From positions 72,115,992 through 72,179,991 of the forward strand of contig CM077600.1 in NCBI GenBank assembly GCA_039654915.1: a stretch of 64,000 bases of DNA, read 5' to 3'. Source of the DNA: Aquilaria yunnanensis. Lineage: Eukaryota > Streptophyta > Magnoliopsida > Malvales > Thymelaeaceae. Made by a program: the position numbers and the translations under genes. Positions 22,065 through 31,596 of the stretch are shown here, piece after piece (positions within the stretch are counted from its first letter, which is position 1; each line of letters starts with the position of its first letter). Below the pieces are notes generated by a model. The model did no database searches, was not told the DNA's origin, and saw only the letters and a program-made list of their open reading frames with translations.

Positions 22065-25000
22065 AGAGCCTCTGCGATAAGAACTCTCCTATCGTTGAAG
22101 GGAAAATTTGATAATTTTGAGGTTAAGGGTCCTACCTTAGAACCTCGACGATAGGAACTCTCCTATCGTTTGAAGTAAAATTGATTGTTTTGAGGTTAAG
22201 GGTCCTACCTTAGAACTTCGACGATAGGAACTCTCCTATCGTTTGAAGGAAAATTAATGATTTTGAGGTTAAGGGTCCTACCTTAGAACCTCGACGATAG
22301 GAACTCTTCTATCGTTTGAAGTAAAATTGATTGTTTTGAGGTTAAGGGTCCTACCTTAGAACCTCGACGATAGGAACTCTCCTATCGTTTGAAGGAAAAT
22401 TGATGATTTTGAGGTTAAGGGTCCTACCTTAGAACCTCGACGATAGGAACTCTCCTATCGTTTGAAGGAAAATTGATGATTTTGAGGTTAAGGGTCTTAC
22501 CCTAGAACCTCGACGACAGGAACTCTCCTATCGTTTGAAGGAAAATTGTTTGAATGAGGTTAAGGGTCCTACCTTAGAACCTCGACGATAGGAACTCTCC
22601 TATCGTTTGAAGGAAAATTGATGATTTTGAGGTTAAGGGCCCTACCTTAGAACCTCGACGATAGGAACTCTCCTATCGTTTGAAGGAAAATTGATGATTT
22701 TGAGGTTAAGGGTCCTACCTTAGAACCTCGACAATAGGAACTCTCCTATCGTTTGAAGGAAAATTGTTTGAATGAGGTTAAGGGTCCTACCTTAGAACCT
22801 CGACGATAGGAACTCTCCTATCGTTTGAAGTAAAATTGATTGTTTTGAGGTTAAGGGTCCTACCTTAGAACCTCGACGATAGGAACTCTCCTATCGTTTG
22901 AAGGAAAATTGATGATTTTGAGGTTAAGGGTCCTACCTTAGAACCTCGACGATAGGAACTCTCCTATCGTTTGAAGGAAAATTGATGATTTTGAGGTTAA
23001 GGGTCCTACCTTAGAACCTCGACGATAGGAACTCTCCTATCACTTGAAGGAAAATTGTTTGAATGACGTTAAGGGTCCCACCTTAGAACCTCGACGATAG
23101 GAACTCTCCTATCGTTTGAAGGAAAATTGATGATTTTGAGGTTAAGGGTCCTACCTTAGAACCTCGACGACAGTAACTCTCCTATCGTTTGAAGGAAAAT
23201 TGATGATTTTGAGGTTAAGGGTCCTACCTTAGAACCTCGACGATAGGAACTCTCCTATCGTTTGAAGGAAAATTGATGATTTTGAGGTTAAGGGTCTTAC
23301 CTTAGAACCTCGACGACAGGAACTCTCCTATCGTTTGAAGGAAAATTGTTTGACTGAGGTTAAGGGTCCTACCTTAGAACCTCGACGATAGGAACTCTCC
23401 TATGGTTTGAAGGAAAATTGATGATTTTGAGGAGGTTAAGGGCCCTACCTTAGAACCTCGACAATAGGAACTCTCCTATCGTTTGAAGGAAAATTGATGA
23501 TTTTGAGGTTAAGGGCCCTACCTTAGAACCTCGACGATAGGAACTCTCCTATCGTTTGAAGGAAAATTGATTGTTTTGAGGTTAAGGGTCCTACCTTAGA
23601 ACCTCGACGATAGGAACTCTCCTATCGTTTGAAGGAAAATTGATGATTTTGAGGTTAAGGGTCCTACCTTAGAACCTCGACGATAGGAACTCTCCTCTCG
23701 TTTGAAGGAAAATTGATGATTTTGAGGTTAAGGGTCCTACCTTAGAACCTCAACGATAGGAACTCTCCTATCGTTTGAAGGAAAATTGTTTGAATGAGGT
23801 TAAGGGTCCCACCTTAGAACCTCGACGATAGGAACTCTCCTATCGTTTGAAGGAAAATTGATGATTTTGAGGTTAAGGGTCCTACCTTAGAACCTCGACG
23901 ACAGGAACTCTCCTATCGTTTGAAGGAAAATTGATGATTTTGAGGTTAAGGGTCCTACCTTAGAACCTCGACGATAGGAACTCTCCTATCGTTTGAAGGA
24001 AAATTGATGATTTTGAGGTTAAGGGCCCTACCTTAGAACCTCGACGATAGGAACTCTCCTATCGTTTGAAGGAAAATTGATGATTTTGAGGTTAAGGGTC
24101 CTACCTTAGAACCTCGACAATAGGAACTCTCCTATCGTTTGAAGGAAAATTGATGATTTTGAGGTTAAGGGCCCTACCTTAGAACCTCGACGATAGGAAC
24201 TGTCCTATCGTTTGAAGGAAAATTGATTGTTTTGAGGTTAAGGGTCCTACCTTAGAACCTCGACGATAGGAACTCTCCTATCGTTTGAAGGAAAATTAAT
24301 GATTTTGAGGTTAAGGGTCCTACCTTAGAACCTCGACGATAGGAACTCTCCTATCGTTTGAAGGAAAATTGATGATTTTGAGGTTAAGGGTCCTACCTTA
24401 GAACCTCGACGACAGGAACTCTCCTATCGTTTGAAGGAAAATTGTTTGAATGAGGTTAAGGGTCCTACCTTAGAACCTCGACGATAGGAACTCTCCTATC
24501 GTTTGAAGGAAAATTGATGATTTTGAGGTTAAGGGCCCTACCTTAGAACCTCGACGATAGGAACTCTCCTATCGTTTGAAGGAAAATTGATGATTTTGAG
24601 GTTAAGGGTCCTACCTTAGAACCTCGACAATAGGAACTCTCCTATCGTTTGAAGGAAAATTGATGATTTTGAGGTTAAGGGCCCTACCTTAGAACCTCGA
24701 CGATAGGAACTCTCCTATCGTTTGAAGGAAAATTGATTGTTTTGAGGTTAAGGGTCCTACCTTAGAACCTCGACGATAGGAACTCTCCTATCGTTTGAAG
24801 GAAAATTGATGATTTTGAGGTTAAAGGTCCTACCTTAGAACCTCGACGATAGGAACTCTTCTATCGTTTGAAGGAAAATTGATGATTTTGAGGTTAAGGG
24901 TCCTACCTTAGAACCTCGACGATAGGAACTCTCCTATCGTTTGAAGGAAAATTGTTTGAATGAGGTTAAGGGTCCCACCTTAGAACCTCGACGATAGGAA

Positions 25001-26290
25001 CTCTCCTATCGTTTGAAGGAAAATTGATGATTTTGAGGTTAAGGGTCCTACCTTAGAACCTCGACGACAGGAACTCTCCTATCGTTTGAAGGAAAATTGA
25101 TGATTTTGAGGTTAAGGGTCCTACCTTAGAACCTCGACGATAGGAACTCTCCTATCGTTTGAAGGAAAATTGATGATTTTGAGGTTAAGGGTCTTACCTT
25201 AGAACCTCGACGACAGGAACTCTCCTATCGTTTGAAGGAAAATTGTTTGAATGAGGTTAAGGGTCCTACCTTAGAACCTCGACGATAGGAACTCTCCTAT
25301 CGTTTGAAGGAAAATTGATGATTTTGAGGTTAAGGGCCCTACCTTAGAACCTCGACGATAGGAACTCTCCTATCGTTTGAAGGAAAATTGATGATTTTGA
25401 GGTTAAGGGTCCTACCTTAGAACCTCGACAACAGGAACTCTCCTATCGTTTGAAGGAAAATTGATGATTTTGAGGTTAAGGGCCCTACCTTAGAACCTCG
25501 ACGATAGGAACTCTCCTATCGTTTGAAGGAAAATTGATTGTTTTGAGATTAAGGGTCCTACCTTAGAACCTCGACGATAGGAACTCTCCTATCGTTTGAA
25601 GGAAAATTGATGATTTTGAGGTTAAGGGTCCTACCTTAGAACCTCGACGATAGGAACTCTCCTATCGTTTGAAGGAAAATTGATGATTTTGAGGTTAAGG
25701 GTCCTACCTTAGAACCTCGACGACAGGAACTCTCCTATCGTTTGAAGGAAAATTGTTTGAATGAGGTTAAGGGTCCCACCTTAGAACCTCGACGATAGGA
25801 ACTCTCCTATCGTTTGAAGGAAAATTGATGATTTTGAGGTTAAGGGTCCTACCTTAGAACCTCGACGACAGGAACTCTCCTATCGTTTGAAGGAAAATTG
25901 TTTGAATGAGGTTAAGGGTCCCACCTTAGAGCCTCGACGATAGGAACTCTCCTATCGTTTGAAGGAAAATTGATGATTTTGAGGTTAAGGGTCCTACCTT
26001 AGAACCTCGACGACAGGAACTCTCCTATCATTTGAAGGAAAATTGTTTGAATGAGGTTAAGGGTCCTACCTTAGAACCTCGACGATAGGAACTCTCCTAT
26101 CGTTTGAAGGAAAATTGATGATTTTGAGGTTAAGGGCCCTACCTTAGAACCTCGACGATAGGAACTCTCCTATCGTTTGAAGAAAAATTGATGATTTGAG
26201 GTTAAGGGCCCTTCCTTAGAACCTCGACGATAGGAACTCTCCTATCGTTTGATGGAAAATTGATGGAATGAGGTTAAGGAAATCTCCTTG
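22065..26290. repeat. 73-bp tandem repeat array, about 58 units, in the 3' region of the Ogre-like element
   Basis: The unit is 72-73 bases and contains CGATAGG-AACTCT-CCTATCG, a perfect 7-bp stem with a six-base loop. It also contains a second dyad, AGGTTAAGG...CCTTAGAACCT. Unit variants differ mainly in a short spacer (TGATGATTTT, TTGTTTGAAT or TTGATTGTTTT). These variants recur at multiples of the unit, for example every 10-16 units, which suggests higher-order duplication. Tandem arrays between integrase and 3' LTR are a known Ogre trait and can seed satellites. Confidence 0.95.
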
Positions 26291-26815
26291 AACCTCGAGC
26301 GAAATTTATATGAAAGCAATTAGAATTGGAATAATTTTCTTCGAAAGTGTGAATTTGCATAATAGGCGAGTGCGAAATTTTAGACTTCGATAAAATGAGT
26401 GAATCTTGATGATGACAATATCGCTAACAAATTATGTAAAGGGAACGGATGTTTGGAATCAATATCCAAGGTTCATCTAATATTTTCTTTAGTAAATATA
26501 GATTCGCTTGAGAGATATGTCGTCCAAATATGGTTGAAGCTTAACTATCCTAAAATGTTATGCCTAGTAGACCTAATAGGATGCGTCTCAAGAGCAATAA
26601 AAATTACTCTTTACTCAGCCATTCCAACCTAAAGGCATTGTCCTATGATTTTAATATCAGCATGGACGAGACTATCTTATAAGATAAAAAAAGAAATTCC
26701 CTGAAAGAAAAACTAAAACACGAAAGAAAATGCTGATAATAAAACTAAAGGACAAGCAAAACGGATCGGATCACTTCTTCTTCCACAATATTTCAACAGG
26801 GTTAGTAGAGGACTA
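26291..26815. other. Spacer between tandem array and LOG gene
   Basis: This is the 3' flank of the LOG gene within the retrotransposon. A 77-codon plus-strand open frame (26399-26632) is not recognisable, and no other gene was seen. Confidence 0.5.
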
Positions 26816-27445
26816 TTATGGGATCGAACTGTTCGGGAAAGACTGTCGCGTCCAGTCTATCTGAATCATTGCTGGATCTGGTTCAGGAACAAAAGCTTGT
26901 ATTTTATCTAGCAATTCTTCAGCAGTTGTTGCGGATATTATGATTCGCCGTGCCACTCTTGATATAAAATTCTTCTGCATAGCATAATCCATAAAAGCTA
27001 TCAGACCTGTAAAGAAATTGTTAACATTTAAAAGCCCAATGGGTTTCTTATGCAAATTAAGTTGGGCCATGGAAGCAATTTGAAAGACTTCTCCCAATGT
27101 GCCAAAACCACCTGGTAGAGCGATAAAAGCATCAGCATTTAAAAGCATTTGTAACACACGCTCTTGTAAATTTTTAACCACTAATTCTTCTCCAATCGTG
27201 CCCCCAGAAATAAATTTCAGAGGTCCAGGGATAATGCCCAGAACTTGACTTCCTCCTAGAGATGCTGCTGATGCTACACCTCCCATTAATCCGACACTAC
27301 CTCCTCCATAAACTAAATGTATTTTTCGCTCAGCTAATACTCTACCCAAATGGTTGGCTGCTTTTAAATACTCTTCATCTTTTCCAGGAAAAGCCCCAGA
27401 AAATACACAAATACTTCGGGATTTACGAGTTGGGGTTTTCTCCAT
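26816..27445 (-). CDS. LOG-like: LOG-type cytokinin riboside 5'-monophosphate phosphoribohydrolase, intronless, carried by the retrotransposon
   Basis: LOG enzymes cut the ribose phosphate from cytokinin nucleotides and so release active cytokinin in one step. The 209-residue product matches the family length. It has the Rossmann-type start (ICVFSGAFPGK, residues 12-22), LVYGGGSVGLMG (44-55), the Glu-Arg pair (95-96) and the hallmark PGGxGTxxE as PGGFGTLGE (111-119). The frame is intact. I chose the internal ATG at 27445 because it gives the family N-terminus and follows a TATA box by about 30 bases; an in-frame ATG at 27505 would lie upstream of that box. Host LOG genes have several introns, so the lack of introns suggests capture through RNA. 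It lies on the element's coding strand, downstream of integrase. Substrate and activity are untested. Confidence 0.88.
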   Translation of the reverse strand: MEKTPTRKSRSICVFSGAFPGKDEEYLKAANHLGRVLAERKIHLVYGGGSVGLMGGVASAASLGGSQVLGIIPGPLKFISGGTIGEELVVKNLQERVLQMLLNADAFIALPGGFGTLGEVFQIASMAQLNLHKKPIGLLNVNNFFTGLIAFMDYAMQKNFISRVARRIIISATTAEELLDKIQAFVPEPDPAMIQIDWTRQSFPNSSIP

Positions 27446-27475
27446 TCCTATCCTTACCCTTGTGAGAAAAGAGGA

Positions 27476-27485
27476 TATATTTATA
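27476..27485 (-). promoter_or_regulatory. TATA box ahead of the LOG-like gene
   Basis: TATAAATATA on the minus strand, 30 bases before the LOG start codon, in the context CATCTCTATAAATATATCC. The similar CATCACTATAAATG precedes cysteine-rich gene copy 3. This suggests that accessory genes have their own promoters rather than relying on the LTR. Confidence 0.6.
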
Positions 27486-27534
27486 GAGATGAAGAGATAA
27501 GGCAATAATTTTATTTTTCAAGAATGGATACATT

Positions 27535-27985
27535 ATTGCCAGCTATTCATAGTAGTCACGGGTATGACTCTGGTCAGGTATGGGTACACTATCGTTAAAA
27601 GAGGAGGAAAATTTTCAAAATAGCTGCTAGCATGTACAGTAGTCGCGACTGTAGCTTATGTCAGGAGTAGGTACATGATTGTCGGATGAGAAGGAAAATT
27701 TCAAAAGTGGCAGGTATATACAGTAGTCATAATTATAGCTCATGTCAGGAGTGGGTACATTATGGGAGGAAAATTTCAAAAGCGTCAGCTAGCATGTACA
27801 GTATCGTGACTATGGCTTATGTCAAGAGTGGATACATTATTGCTGAAAGAGGAGGAAAATTTCAAAAGCGACAGCTAGCACGTACAGTAATCGTGACTTT
27901 GGTTCATGTCAGGAGTGGATACATTATTACCAAAAGGGGAGGAAAATTTCAAAAGCGACAGCTAGCACGTACAGTAATCGTGACC
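27535..27985 (-). repeat. About 88-bp tandem repeats between LOG and the cysteine-rich genes
   Basis: Five or six imperfect units share GGAGGAAAATTTCAAAAGCG, GTACAGTAATCGTGAC and GTCAGGAGTGGATACATTAT. Related single units occur after the other two cysteine-rich genes (about 28736-28813 and 29564-29651). The array therefore looks like an expansion of the intergenic spacer of that gene cluster. Confidence 0.8.
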
Positions 27986-28034
27986 TTGTTCCGTCTTCTA
28001 CTGGCTTTGCGTCCAGTAACGGCTTCAATGCTTT

Positions 28035-28583
28035 CTATGAATCAGTGATTTGCATCTCATCTAGCTTTTTCACAAACTGGCAAACAGGGTCGTTTAGGGT
28101 CAGATTCCCAAGACTGTAACGTTCTCGTTCTTTTTGGAGAATTATCCATAATCCAACAACCTCAAATTGCACTATTCCGCAAGAATGCGCTTCAAGAACC
28201 TCTCGGATATCTTCCAGAGATTCCTTACGCAAGCCATTCTTGATGAATTTTATTCTATCATTACGATTTCTGGTGATCACTCCTGGAGAACGACATTTAT
28301 TGCCGCAAATCCACCATCCACAATTGTGACAGACGCCTAGCCTCTTTGCTCTTCTCTTTTTGGCATAAACGCTTTTACCAAAGCCGGGCATACGGGGAAA
28401 GAACGCATCTGGAACTTCACCAGCCGAACGAACTTTAGCTTCGATTAGCCATCGCACATTATCAGGAATGCCTTTGTGCATAAATAGTCGGAATCGTTCA
28501 CATCTAGCTTGATAAACCTTTTTAAGAACATTTATTGGGAAAGAAGGGAAATATTTTCGTAGAGCGGAAAGAGAAGGCTCCAT
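28035..28583 (-). CDS. Cysteine-rich nucleic-acid-binding-like protein, copy 3
   Basis: 182 residues, full-length homologue of the two neighbouring copies. The ATG at 28583 aligns with their starts; an in-frame ATG five codons upstream would add a short extension. A basic segment (YAKKRRAKRLGVC) runs into a finger C-x2-C-x4-C-x3-C at residues 85-97 (CHNCGWWICGNKC), then a conserved tail around FIKNGLRKESLEDIREVLE. Finger plus preceding arginine-rich stretch resembles the nucleic-acid-binding proteins of carlavirus-like RNA viruses, several of which suppress RNA silencing. That relationship is inferred from the motif only. The C-terminal half has no family I recognise. A TATA box lies at 28691-28698. 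The frame is intact although the sequence differs widely from copies 1 and 2, which suggests selection for the protein. Confidence 0.75.
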   Translation of the reverse strand: MEPSLSALRKYFPSFPINVLKKVYQARCERFRLFMHKGIPDNVRWLIEAKVRSAGEVPDAFFPRMPGFGKSVYAKKRRAKRLGVCHNCGWWICGNKCRSPGVITRNRNDRIKFIKNGLRKESLEDIREVLEAHSCGIVQFEVVGLWIILQKERERYSLGNLTLNDPVCQFVKKLDEMQITDS

Positions 28584-28690
28584 TGATGAAGGAGGCATTT
28601 AAGAGAAAAAGAAAGAAATTAGTGATTGTAGGAAATGGAAATAACTGAATTTGGGAGTTATGGAGTACCGTATCCAGAAGGAAGAACACG

Positions 28691-28698
28691 CATTTATA
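28691..28698 (-). promoter_or_regulatory. TATA-like box ahead of cysteine-rich gene copy 3
   Basis: TATAAATG on the minus strand, 108 bases before the start codon, followed by a pyrimidine-rich leader. The homologous position before copy 2 reads CTACAAATG (about 29517-29525), a weaker version. Confidence 0.45.
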
Positions 28699-28847
28699 GT
28701 GATGAAAGGATAATGCGTTTATTACACTTACGGAAGTAAGTACATTATTGCCAAAAGAAAAGACAAATGACAGCTTATATGTACAGCAATCATGACTGTG
28801 GCTCTCATCTTCCACTAATTCATGTCCAGTAATGGCTTCAATGCCTT

Positions 28848-29396
28848 CTATAAGTCGGGGATTTGCTTCCCATCTAGTTTTCTTACAAACTGACAAACGG
28901 GGTCGTTTAAAATCACATTCCCAAGACTGTAACGGTTTCGTTCTTTATGGTAAGTCCTCCATAAACCGATAATTTCACCTTGCACTTTTCCACAAGAATG
29001 CGTTTCAAGAGTCTCTCGGATATCTTTCAGAGACTCCTTACGCAGGCCATTCTTAATGAATTTTCTTTTATCTTCACGATTTATGGAGATGTATCCTAAA
29101 GAGCGACATTTAGTATTACAATTCCATCGCCCACATTTATAACACACGCCTAGTCTCTTTGCTCTTCGCCTTTTGGCATAACGGCTTTTACCTAAACCGG
29201 GCATGCGGGGCATAAATGCATCTGGAACTTCACCCGCCAAACGGACCTTAGCTTCAATTATCCACTGCACATTATTGGGAATGCCTTTGCGTGTAAAAAC
29301 TCTGATTCTTTCACATCTAGCAAGGTAGATCTTTTTAAGGACTTTTAGTGGGAGGGAAGGAAAGTATTTTCGCAGTACAGAAAGAGTAGAATCCAT
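28848..29396 (-). CDS. Cysteine-rich nucleic-acid-binding-like protein, copy 2
   Basis: 182 residues, starting MDSTLSVLRKYFPSLP. The zinc-finger-like core is at residues 85-97 (CYKCGRWNCNTKC), preceded by SRYAKRRRAKRLGV. The N-terminal 50 residues look helical (KKIYLARCERIRVF), and a conserved segment FIKNGLRKESLKDIRETLE follows the finger. Start codon, length and finger spacing are the same as in copies 1 and 3, with substitutions spread along the protein. The repeat unit of gene plus spacer is about 800-840 bases. The viral-type binding function is inferred from the finger and basic stretch. Confidence 0.75.
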   Translation of the reverse strand: MDSTLSVLRKYFPSLPLKVLKKIYLARCERIRVFTRKGIPNNVQWIIEAKVRLAGEVPDAFMPRMPGLGKSRYAKRRRAKRLGVCYKCGRWNCNTKCRSLGYISINREDKRKFIKNGLRKESLKDIRETLETHSCGKVQGEIIGLWRTYHKERNRYSLGNVILNDPVCQFVRKLDGKQIPDL

Positions 29397-29685
29397 TGAT
29401 GAGAGAAGAATTTGAGAGAAGAGGGAAATGAATCAGTTATTGCAGGAAACTGGAATAATCGACTTTAGAAGTCACGGGGTATCTTATCTGTTGTTTAATC
29501 AGAAGGAAGAACACGCATTTGTAGTGATGAAAAGGGATAACGTGTCGATTACACTTAGGGGAGCATGTACATCTGTCAAAAGAAAATGCAAATTTTTCCA
29601 AATATAACAAACTGTATGTACAGTAATTGTGACTGTGGCTCACATCTTCCATTGGTTTTACGTCCAGTAACGGCATTAACGGCTT

Positions 29686-30234
29686 CTATGAGTCGAGGAT
29701 CTGCTTCCCATCCAGCTTTCTTACAAACCGGCAAACAGGGTCGTTTAAAGTCAGATTCCCGGGACTGTAACGGTCTCGTTCTTCATGAAAAATACTCCAT
29801 AAATCAAGAATTTCACGTTGCACAGATCCACAAGAATGCGTCTCAAGAGTCAATTGGATATCATCCAATGAGTCCTTACTCAAGCCATTCTTGATGAACC
29901 GTATTTTATCTTCTCGATTATTGGAGATCATTCCTAAAGAACGACACCTAGTTTTACAAGTCCACCTACCACATTTATGGCAGACTTGTAATCTTTTCGC
30001 TCTTCTTTTTCTGGCATAAGAACTTTTGCCAACACCAGGCATGTAAGATGCAAATGTCTCTGGGATTTCACCTGCCAGACGAACCTTGGCTTCGATTAAC
30101 CACCGTACATCTTCAGGTATTCCTTTGTGCATCAGAGCTCTTAATCGTTCACAGCGAACTCGGTAGATCTTTTTTAGGATGTTCATTGGGAGAGAAGGGA
30201 AATACTTTCGCAAGGCAGAAAAAGTAGGATCCAT
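29686..30234 (-). CDS. Cysteine-rich nucleic-acid-binding-like protein, copy 1
   Basis: 182 residues and first of the three in transcription order, 1.36 kb downstream of the integrase stop. Basic stretch SSYARKRRAKRLQV, finger CHKCGRWTCKTRC (Cys85, Cys88, Cys93, Cys97), then FIKNGLSKDSLDDIQLTLE. The frame is intact, with no signal peptide or membrane segment. The upstream leader (30235-30340) is pyrimidine-rich near the ATG, like those of copies 2 and 3. It could be expressed from its own promoter or by splicing; the sequence does not decide. Alternatives are a plant zinc-finger protein of unknown family or a retrotransposon-specific regulator. Confidence 0.75.
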   Translation of the reverse strand: MDPTFSALRKYFPSLPMNILKKIYRVRCERLRALMHKGIPEDVRWLIEAKVRLAGEIPETFASYMPGVGKSSYARKRRAKRLQVCHKCGRWTCKTRCRSLGMISNNREDKIRFIKNGLSKDSLDDIQLTLETHSCGSVQREILDLWSIFHEERDRYSPGNLTLNDPVCRFVRKLDGKQILDS

Positions 30235-31596
30235 TTTCTAGGAGGAAGTAAAAGAAAGAAGGGGTGAAGGTATCAGTTATTATGAGCAACTGAGAGAACC
30301 GACTTGAGAATCACGGAGTACCGTATCCGCCGTTTAACCGGAAAAGTGGATCCTGCTTTATTTTAGTATCATAGATATTTCTTATCTTTGATATCTCATC
30401 AGGCATGACATTGATCCAGTCCTTGATTATTGAATCCATTGTCTGCTTTCGACGACAATATTTCTCGATATCCGCACTTATCTTTGACCATAGTTATTTC
30501 TTATCTTGGATACTGCTAAGCTGGCGTCAATTCTGTCCATCCCGGTGTAGCCTCGATTATTGAATTGATTACCAGGATTTTGACAATATTGTCTACTTTA
30601 TCCTTGAATTGCTGATGGGGCTGGGTCCACTATATCAGCTGTGCATCCAGCGGTAGATTGGTAAAAACGGATGTCACTGAGACGTCAGCTTATACTGCTG
30701 TGACTGTGCGGTGGATACGCTTCCCATTTGATCCTTGTTCTGTATGCCATGCATGCATGATGTGAAATGCATGAATGCAGAGCATGTGTAACTGATGGAT
30801 TTATTTTTTATATCTTTGCTTTACTGGATCCTCTTTGTAATTGCCTTCTATCGTTGAATCTCTTTATGCTTTCCAACTGTTGTCCATTGTTTCACTTTCC
30901 AGCTGTTGTTCATTGTCTTGCTTTCCAGCTGTTGTTCATTGTCTCGCTTTCCAACTATTGTCCATTGTCTCAAAAGCCTAACTCTTTTCAAAAATCTTCT
31001 TTCCTTGATTTGTTCTTAAATTTTGGCTTCAATTTCCTTAATGTCCGCCTCGTACTTTATGCCTCTCTGGATAATTGTCCCTGTTGAGATATTCGTGAGT
31101 ATGATTCTTTCTTGCTGACATGGACGTGTTAAGACTTCTGAAGCGATCATTCAGGCTACCACCAAGGCTATCTCCCAAAGATTTGTTACTCCTTCTTCTT
31201 TGTTAGCCTATGTTCTGTGCCGCTCGCAAAGCAGGACCTCAATCTTACCTGTTTTAATTCATAAAGCTTATCAAAGTAATCTACCGTCTTTGTTTTTTCT
31301 AAGTTTTAATTATTACTATTCTTCCTTCAAAAGTCATAATTTATTGCACACTTAAGGCTAGTAAGAATGTGAGATTTGAAGGAAAAGAACTGGATAGAAG
31401 CGACTTTAGCATTTTGAACGTGAGAATCTAAGGTAAGTTAAAGAAAATTGGCTTTTTATTTATGAGTAATATGAAAATCTTGGGTACAGATAGATAATGA
31501 AAGTGTAAGAGAAGAAAGCTCTCTTTGACAACTTTGATCAAATAAACTTTGGTAACCCTGTATCCACTTCTCCCCTTCTGTTTGAAAATTTCTTCA
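30235..31596 (-). other. Non-coding spacer between integrase and the accessory genes
   Basis: No coding domain was seen. It contains the leader of cysteine-rich copy 1 and a short 26-bp tandem repeat (30868-30971). It may hold signals that start or splice accessory transcripts. Confidence 0.5.
30868..30971. repeat. 26-bp tandem repeat, four units
   Basis: The unit GCTTTCCAACTGTTGTCCAT plus TGTTTC is repeated four times with a few substitutions. Confidence 0.85.

Noticed and set aside
22065..26290. Regular repeats with short spacers that look superficially like a CRISPR array
   Set aside because: The units are contiguous 73-bp tandem copies whose spacers are only a few recurring variants, in a plant retrotransposon. 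There are no unique spacers and no cas genes.
26816..27445. LOG as an ordinary host gene interrupted by the retrotransposon
   Set aside because: It lies between integrase and the 3' LTR inside one element with a single pair of LTRs and one duplication, and it has no introns.
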